Shown one piece after another: positions 59,701 through 64,000 of a stretch of 64,000 nucleotides of DNA; the first letter of the stretch is position 1, and the number at the start of each line of letters is the position of its first letter. Both the position numbers and the translations under genes were made by a program. Location of the stretch: contig MLAK01000691.1 of assembly GCA_001839685.1 (NCBI GenBank), forward strand, positions 1 through 64,000, in the 5' to 3' direction. The notes below the pieces were generated by a model. That model was not told the DNA's origin and searched no databases. It saw only the letters and a list, made by a program, of their open reading frames with translations. Source of the DNA: Tritrichomonas foetus (lineage: Eukaryota > Parabasalia > Tritrichomonadida > Tritrichomonadidae).

Positions 59701-60622
59701 AATTAGCAGTTACAAATCCAGCAAGAAACTCATTTGTGAAGATTTTGGATAATGATTTATCTAAACAATTTTGAAGTGATAAACTTTTTATTTTTAAATC
59801 AATCACAGTATCTTGTAAAGACTGCAAAGTATTTTCAGTGAATGGAATATCTTTGAATGAAATTCCCGTTAATTTTGATGATTTAATGGATTGGCAAAAT
59901 GAATTAAATTGTTCATCGGATTTGGGTTGATCTGCAATCAAAATATGTTTTAAAGATAAACCATTTTCAAAATAAGTTGATAAAACATCAAAAATTGAAG
60001 AATTATTCAAGGGTGGTAAGATTAAATTTTCCATTCTTTTGTATTGAATAATTGTATCTAAAAATAAAGGTAAATAAGGAAAAATTTGATCATCAATTGT
60101 AAATTTCATTGTTGTTGTCAATGAACTTAGATAATTTATTAATTTTTCTAGGAGTTTTGGAGGAATTTGAATATCTTTTTTAGCAGATATTTGTTTCATC
60201 CTAGAATAAAGTCCCATTCCATTGACCAAATATTTGGGGATTTCATATCTTTTCAAATTTAATTTTCCAAGCTCCTTATGCGTTAAAACATGACATAAAA
60301 TATCTATAGTCTTTCTGTGAATAATATTTGCTTCATGCGATTGAAAAGAAATTAGATTGTCATCAAATTTCATATGAATTTCGTTTTCTTCATAAACATA
60401 TTCTGTGATTGTTATCCAGTAGTATTTCTCTTCGATTTTTGGTTGGTTGTCATCGTTGTAAAAGCTGATAGAAACGTTTGATAAAATGATGATTTTTTTA
60501 TTTTCGTCGCCATCATTATTGTTCTTAATAACTCCGCCAGAATATAATACTATGTCAGCTTGACTCTTTGCGTCGTTTTCAGCAGCAGCTTGCCCCTGCA
60601 AACTGGTGCGAACAACTTTCAT
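56735..60622 (-). CDS. CARMIL-like leucine-rich-repeat protein with long acidic tail
   Basis: A 1295-residue protein. The N-terminal 110 residues look like a PH-type domain (IIILSNVSISFYND, YYWITITEYVYE). LRR units follow from about 225 to 560 (for example LTGISFKDIPFTENTL, RSISLANCQLDV, LRYINLSKNTCSEF). The tail (about 640-1295) is disordered, with Asp/Glu runs and a tandem TKEEEEE repeat near the C-terminus. PH plus LRR plus a long tail is the layout of CARMIL, which regulates actin capping protein. No clear CPI motif is seen in the tail, so the call rests on layout. The acidic repeat is encoded by a 21-bp minisatellite. Confidence 0.6.
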   Translation of the reverse strand: MKVVRTSLQGQAAAENDAKSQADIVLYSGGVIKNNNDGDENKKIIILSNVSISFYNDDNQPKIEEKYYWITITEYVYEENEIHMKFDDNLISFQSHEANIIHRKTIDILCHVLTHKELGKLNLKRYEIPKYLVNGMGLYSRMKQISAKKDIQIPPKLLEKLINYLSSLTTTMKFTIDDQIFPYLPLFLDTIIQYKRMENLILPPLNNSSIFDVLSTYFENGLSLKHILIADQPKSDEQFNSFCQSIKSSKLTGISFKDIPFTENTLQSLQDTVIDLKIKSLSLQNCLDKSLSKIFTNEFLAGFVTANLQMLNLDNTQSLLIGKSLKGILKNISYIRSISLANCQLDVYDTLIDIGLADFKFLRYINLSKNTCSEFQKPLPIIPNQIYRIDLNDVWWNKNALPSFLNFILQRKWQKGLRLHIKNAKINEENQETDWNSIETIFKQAKNYPFTELSWCGNRISNSFIEFLPKNQFLSKLFVSNCFSADQAGYIEQFSSALPKINQLKYFVLKGSKNHKLKDSLFPILTALKKCPKLFYVDVSQHKAGNSMFDLLADVIFSNASLTTINFDGSKFTDFDVVFDLINIVKHRETPLKIQFPLNDIEQLKNSNTDQNNKKTILSNISKLKEELYNMRYCFTDLLHKSNLSNVEFALSKLNKKRSVSTFLFFDTKNITDETNKDHLDIKSESAFNEPFEIFLTDFTEKFPIYSNRSLSKEFRTRFSKLNDIGRSPEKYERLKLYSQTNADSVLTDDALLFDDNMVNEEEEKNDNNSKNFPKNKIQRSNSEIADYEEMDYSDEEEEEEEYDDDDDDDDDDLFGSSCFSQKKKKIQRPIPLSPSPPPSKRKNFKSCSTSNSEIEYELDKINHSLDSNSNKESVIQNDTSSNQKDILFIEGIDEVKGEMRSQQKNDVEIFQNEIKLLEIKDFKNNECQQSILEKEKEDNKEQIKESIPVQKANETNNPNEAKEGNKLNELNNITPLKQIKPILQLLEETTPQEGERIQDNKSVNDSPTKKNKFHFTPLKTVQPFHLAPLPKFKAENQNKKKVHFEKNETIENEKPTNKSNQKETIDEKVTSKKNNEIKLIPNEFQAQAGRNMRVKENHENQIKESSFHDSSIDEYNEMESDVFLSFHEPLEAIKDDNEKKKEVEEETKEVEDTQEEEEETKEEEEEEETKEEEEETKEEEEETKEEEEETKEEEEETKEEEEETKEEEEETKEEEEETKEEEEETKEEETKEEEESFDEDLFDRDYSFIHEDYGIFWEFPLPPPQQPTNDTQRIKELRNIVSLSRLVNSLVLRK
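56930..57160 (-). repeat. 21-bp coding minisatellite (TKEEEEE)
   Basis: About ten head-to-tail copies of the 21-bp unit TTTAGT(TTC)x5, read on the minus strand as Thr-Lys-Glu5, with some units longer by one or more TTC. It lies inside the tail of the CARMIL-like protein. Length is likely polymorphic. Confidence 0.85.
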
Positions 60623-61004
60623 TGAAACAACGAATCAATTGAATTAAGATCTAAAATTTTGGGTTGAATTAATGAAATAATTGATGATAAATTTGGCCTA
60701 AAAAGGTGAATAGCCTTCTACAAAAAGATGAATTTAATTTTACATCATGATCATGAAGTTCATTTTGTTTGACCAATTATTTATTGAAAAGACAAAGATA
60801 ATTTTTCTCCTTCCTCTTTTTTTCAATAGGAGATTATTTTTTATTCATGAATAAATTGAAGTATTTTAATTCTATTTCAAGAATTGTGTGAACTTATGTA
60901 TTGAAAATGAATGATTAATTGACTAAATAAATTTGATTGCTTTTGCCACAGAAAAAGTTATCCCACACACAATTTGAAAGAGACAAGAAAAAAAATCCGA
61001 ATTC
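60623..61004. other. Divergent promoter region
   Basis: About 380 bp between two divergent genes, AT-rich, with no strong Inr match seen. Confidence 0.5.
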
Positions 61005-63319
61005 ATGTTTTTTCACTCACTTTTCCTCTTATCCGTGAAATATGTGGTGAATGCAACGAATGCTGATCAGATTATCAAGGAAAGCTTCAAAAGACCGGTT
61101 TATCTCTTAATTCATTCTCCAAATTGCGGACATTGTAAAAAAGTTCATCCAATTTGGAAGAGGCTTATGACAAAGTTCCAAAACGATACAAATATCACCA
61201 TAGCTGAATGTAATGCCCGCGAAAATCCAGCAATTTGTGGGAAATTTTTCAAATATAGCGCCTTTCCAACATTTGTCCATTTCATCAAAGGAAATGGCAA
61301 AAAAGTTAATCCAGATAGAAATATGAATTCCTTCACTGACGACGTTTCACGCCTCAAAAAAACAGATTATTCACTTCCATGCAATGAATATACAAACGAT
61401 TATTCGAAAGAATTTCCATTGTTCTTATTCAATATTAATAACTCTAAAAATGAATCGTGTGCCTTGATTACACAATTGGCGAATGAAATTCCAGACGGAC
61501 ATAATTATTTCTTTCTTGGCGACAAAACTAATCCAGAATTGTCTGTTCGTATTGGAGAAACACAAGTTGTAAAATACGATGGTGAAAAAGGAAATGTTGA
61601 CGGATATAAAAAATTCTTTGAAGAATACATGTTCCAACAATGCAATGAATTTAACGAAACTATAAATTACTTGTCATACAAACGTAAGCTTGCTCTGATT
61701 CTCTATGAAACACGAACACAGTCATCACAAATTTCAAAACTTACTGGGAAATATTATGAAAAATTCATCTTTTCGAAAATGAGCATCAGAACATTTAATT
61801 CAAAATATCCTGATATTACTGTTGCTCCTCCTGGAATAGCTGTTGTTGATGATGATCATAAACTTTTCTATATTGGAGATAATTTAGCTCGACTAAATAG
61901 CATTACTTCCTTCTTAGATAAAGTTTTCTTAAATGATTATACAGCAGATAGAAATCTTGACTTATTGTTCCCAAAGCAAGAACCAGAAATGCAGGCTGAT
62001 GGAGATGAAGGAGTTCCAGCTGCGGTTGCAGATCCACCCAATGAAGATGACGAAAACAAGCAAAACCAGATTGAAGAGAAACCTGATGATGCAAATGTTG
62101 AAGAAAATAAAAAAGATGAAAAAGAAAATGATGCTGAAAATAAAGAAGGTGATGATAATGAAAAAAAAGATGATGAGGAAGTAAAGAAAGAAGAAAAGAA
62201 GGATGAAGAAGAGAAGAANNNNNNNNNNNNNNNNNNNNNNNNNNNNNNNNNNNNNNNNNNNNNNNNNNNNNNNNNNNNNNNNNNNNNNNNNNNNNNNNNN
62301 NNNNNNNNNNNNNNNNNNNNNNNNNNNNNNNNNNNNNNNNNNNNNNNNNNNNNNNNNNNNNNNNNNNNNNNNNNNNNNNNNNNNNNNNNNNNNNNNNNNN
62401 NNNNNNNNNNNNNNNNNNNNNNNNNNNNNNNNNNNNNNNNNNNNNNNNNNNNNNNNNNNNNNNNNNNNNNNNNNNNNNNNNNNNNNNNNNNNNNNNNNNN
62501 NNNNNNNNNNNNNNNNNNNNNNNNNNNNNNNNNNNNNNNNNNNNNNNNNNNNNNNNNNNNNNNNNNNNNNNNNNNNNNNNNNNNNNNNNNNNNNNNNNNN
62601 NNNNNNNNNNNNNNNNNNNNNNNNAGAAGAAAGATGAAGAAGAGAAGAAAGATGAAGAAGAAAAGAAAGATCAAGAAGAAAAGAAAGATCAAGAAGAAAA
62701 GAAAGATCAAGAAGAAAAGAAGGACGAAGAAGAAAAGAAAGAGGAAGAAAAGAAGGACGAAGAAGAAAAGAAGGATGAAGAAGAAAAGAAGGATGAAGAA
62801 GAAAAGAAGGACGAAGAACAGAAGAAAGATGAAGAAGAGAAGAAAGATGAAGAAGAGAAGAAAGATGAAGAAGAAAAGAAGGACGAAGAAGAAAAGAAAG
62901 AGGAAGAGAATCCACCTAAAGAAGTGAAAGGAGATGAAAATGAAAATGATGATGCAGAAAAGAAAAAACAAGAAGAAGAAGAAGAACAGAGAAAAGCTGA
63001 AGAAAAGAGACGGCAAGAAGAAGAGGAAGAGGACAAAAGAAAAGCTGAAGAAAAGAGGAGACAAGAAGAAGAAGAAGAAGAAGAAAGAAGAAGAGAGGAA
63101 CAAAAACAAAAAGAAGAAGAAAATAGAAAACAAGAAGAACAGGCAAGACAGAATGCTAACCAAGAAAACAAAAATGAAAATAGAAACAATGATCAATATC
63201 CTGAAGAATCTAAAAATATTTCTATATTCTTATTTATACTCGGAATGGCTATCATACTTGCAATTGCTGTATTTGCTTATACAAGACTAAGTGGCAAGAA
63301 TGTATCGAAAGTTGAATAA
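61005..63319 (+). CDS. Thioredoxin/PDI-like type I membrane protein with acidic-basic repeats (assembly gap inside)
   Basis: A signal peptide (1-17) is followed by a thioredoxin domain with the PDI active site CGHC (41-44, HSPNCGHCKKVHP). A second, less clear domain reaches about residue 310. A long Lys/Asp/Glu-rich low-complexity region follows, then a transmembrane helix (ISIFLFILGMAIILAIAVF) and a short tail ending NVSKVE. A 406-base run of N at 62219-62624 breaks the frame. The frame before the gap does not agree with the good frame after it, so the gap length is wrong by one or two bases mod 3. I therefore join 61005 and the frame ending at 63319. The CGHC site suggests disulfide formation in the ER; the repeat region is of unknown role. 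Confidence 0.8.
62219..62624. other. Assembly gap (406 N) in a coding repeat
   Basis: A run of N inside an imperfect repeat coding for KKDEEE/KKDQEE (18-bp unit). Flanking frames do not match, so its real length is not 406. Confidence 0.98.
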
Positions 63320-63826
63320 AATCACGAATTCAAAAAATCAGAGAATATATACTTATATTTCATTTATTTTATTTCAATTTTTTTTTTTTTACAATCTTGT
63401 GTTTGATGATATCGATGACAATTCCATTTTCAATTAAAATATAAAATTATTTAATTTGGTTAAATGTGTATAAAAATTTATATCATTTCTGTTGTGAATT
63501 CTTGCAGTTAGAAAAAAAAGATGAAATATAACCACATGATATGGGATGAATTCAAAATATAATAAATTATTAATTTTATTTATACACATTAAATAAAAGA
63601 TTGGTCATTTCAAATTGATGATCTATCACTCATTCAGATTTCGATAATGCAATATTTATGTGAAAACGAGTATAATTGGGAAAACATCTAATATATGGTC
63701 TCTTATTGCCATGTTTATACTATAAAAATATCTAATACTAAGATCTGTGGGAAAATCTCTCAAAAAAATGAATGACAATTCGAGAAATTGAAACAAAGTC
63801 TCTCAATTTATTTTTCACCTCAGCAA
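63320..63826. other. Intergenic before VPS29
   Basis: About 500 bp, AT-rich. No gene or RNA was seen. A consensus Inr is not clear upstream of the VPS29 ATG. Confidence 0.5.
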
Positions 63827-64000
63827 ATGATCATTCTCGTTATTGGCGACTTAAATATACCACAGCGTGCGCTCAAACTTCCCGAACCGTTTGCGAAACT
63901 TCTCGTCCCAGGCAAAATCCATCGAATTTTGTGCACAGGAAACGTCACATCAAAGCCCGAATTGGAATTCTTGAAGAAAATTTGTAAAGATGTCGTAGTT
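63827..64000 (+). CDS. Vps29, retromer subunit (5' part, cut by window end)
   Basis: The 58 visible codons begin MIILVIGDLNIPQR and continue LLVPGKIHRILCTGN and FLKKICKDV. They match the N-terminus of Vps29 (VIGDLHIPHR, LVPGKIQHILCTGNL). Vps29 has a phosphoesterase-like fold and is a subunit of retromer, which recycles cargo from endosomes. The usual metal-site residues GDLHIPxR appear as GDLNIPQR, with His changed to Asn as seen. The gene runs off the right edge. It lies on the plus strand after the PDI-like gene. Confidence 0.93.
   Translation, partial: MIILVIGDLNIPQRALKLPEPFAKLLVPGKIHRILCTGNVTSKPELEFLKKICKDVVV

Noticed and set aside
61937..63196. Long minus-strand frame rich in Phe, Leu and Ser
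   Set aside because: It is the reverse of the Lys/Glu repeat of the PDI-like gene and runs through the N gap.
63772..63987. Plus-strand frame at the right edge
   Set aside because: Out of frame with VPS29, which has clear homology in the other frame from 63827.
1..64000. Bacterial-type systems (CRISPR arrays, operons, ribosome-binding sites)
   Set aside because: The window is eukaryotic; no regularly spaced repeats with unique spacers and no operon structure were seen.

Overview
This window is an AT-rich nuclear segment of a parabasalid flagellate. A trichomonad is most likely, and Tritrichomonas is my best guess, inferred without any search. Long uninterrupted eukaryotic genes (TOR kinase, kinesin, Rab GTPases, an R2R3 Myb protein, uS11/RPS14, Vps29) carry no introns that I can see. 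Short intergenic stretches separate them. Several start codons sit 1-15 nt downstream of a TCA[T/C][T/A] initiator (Inr), the core promoter known from trichomonads. Flagellar or cytoskeletal candidates (kinesin-9, an RSPH14-like armadillo protein, coiled-coil proteins) and a membrane-anchored sialidase fit a mucosal flagellate.

Layout. 0.4-1.7 kb: PH-AGC (Akt-like) kinase. 2.0-4.0 kb: DNA transposon 1. 4.2-6.2 kb: two Rab GTPases. 7.2-8.0 kb: Myb protein, with related transposon 2 (8.0-9.1 kb) in its promoter region. 10.3-15.4 kb: hypothetical protein, TRPML/polycystin-like channel and a small MGCC protein. 15.5 kb: tRNA-His. 16.0-19.1 kb: hAT transposon inserted exactly at the start codon of a small NAC-like gene. 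19.5-24.5 kb: kinesin-9, a coiled-coil protein and MYG1. 24.9-27.0 kb: coiled-coil protein with a two-copy helical motif. 28.8-35.6 kb: pseudokinase, small basic protein, Tul1-like RING ligase, ankyrin protein and RPS14. 35.7-43.3 kb: coiled-coil protein and TOR. 43.8-50.4 kb: paralogue of the 24.9-kb gene, RRM protein, GT61 glycosyltransferase and a large coiled-coil protein. 51.6-53.7 kb: sialidase. 54.0-55.0 kb: frameshifted RSPH14-like gene. 55.3-60.6 kb: BTB/BACK-like coiled-coil protein and a CARMIL-like LRR protein. 61.0-63.3 kb: thioredoxin/PDI-like membrane protein broken by an assembly gap. 63.8 kb to the edge: 5' end of VPS29.

The genes do not form one operon or pathway. Thematic links are nutrient/growth signalling (TOR and an Akt-like kinase with a TORC2-type hydrophobic motif), endomembrane traffic and quality control (Rabs, Vps29, Tul1-like E3, GT61, PDI-like) and the flagellum/cytoskeleton.

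The strongest unusual observations are: (i) the hAT insertion whose target-site duplication regenerates the ATG of the gene it split from its Inr; (ii) two related transposons with a shared 14-bp TIR and perfect 8-bp TSDs; (iii) a TOR FRB domain lacking two of the rapamycin-contact residues; (iv) a pseudokinase without HRD or DFG; (v) a uS11 lacking its conserved PGPG; (vi) a paralogous trichomonad coiled-coil family with a duplicated helical motif. I found no clearly new multi-gene system.
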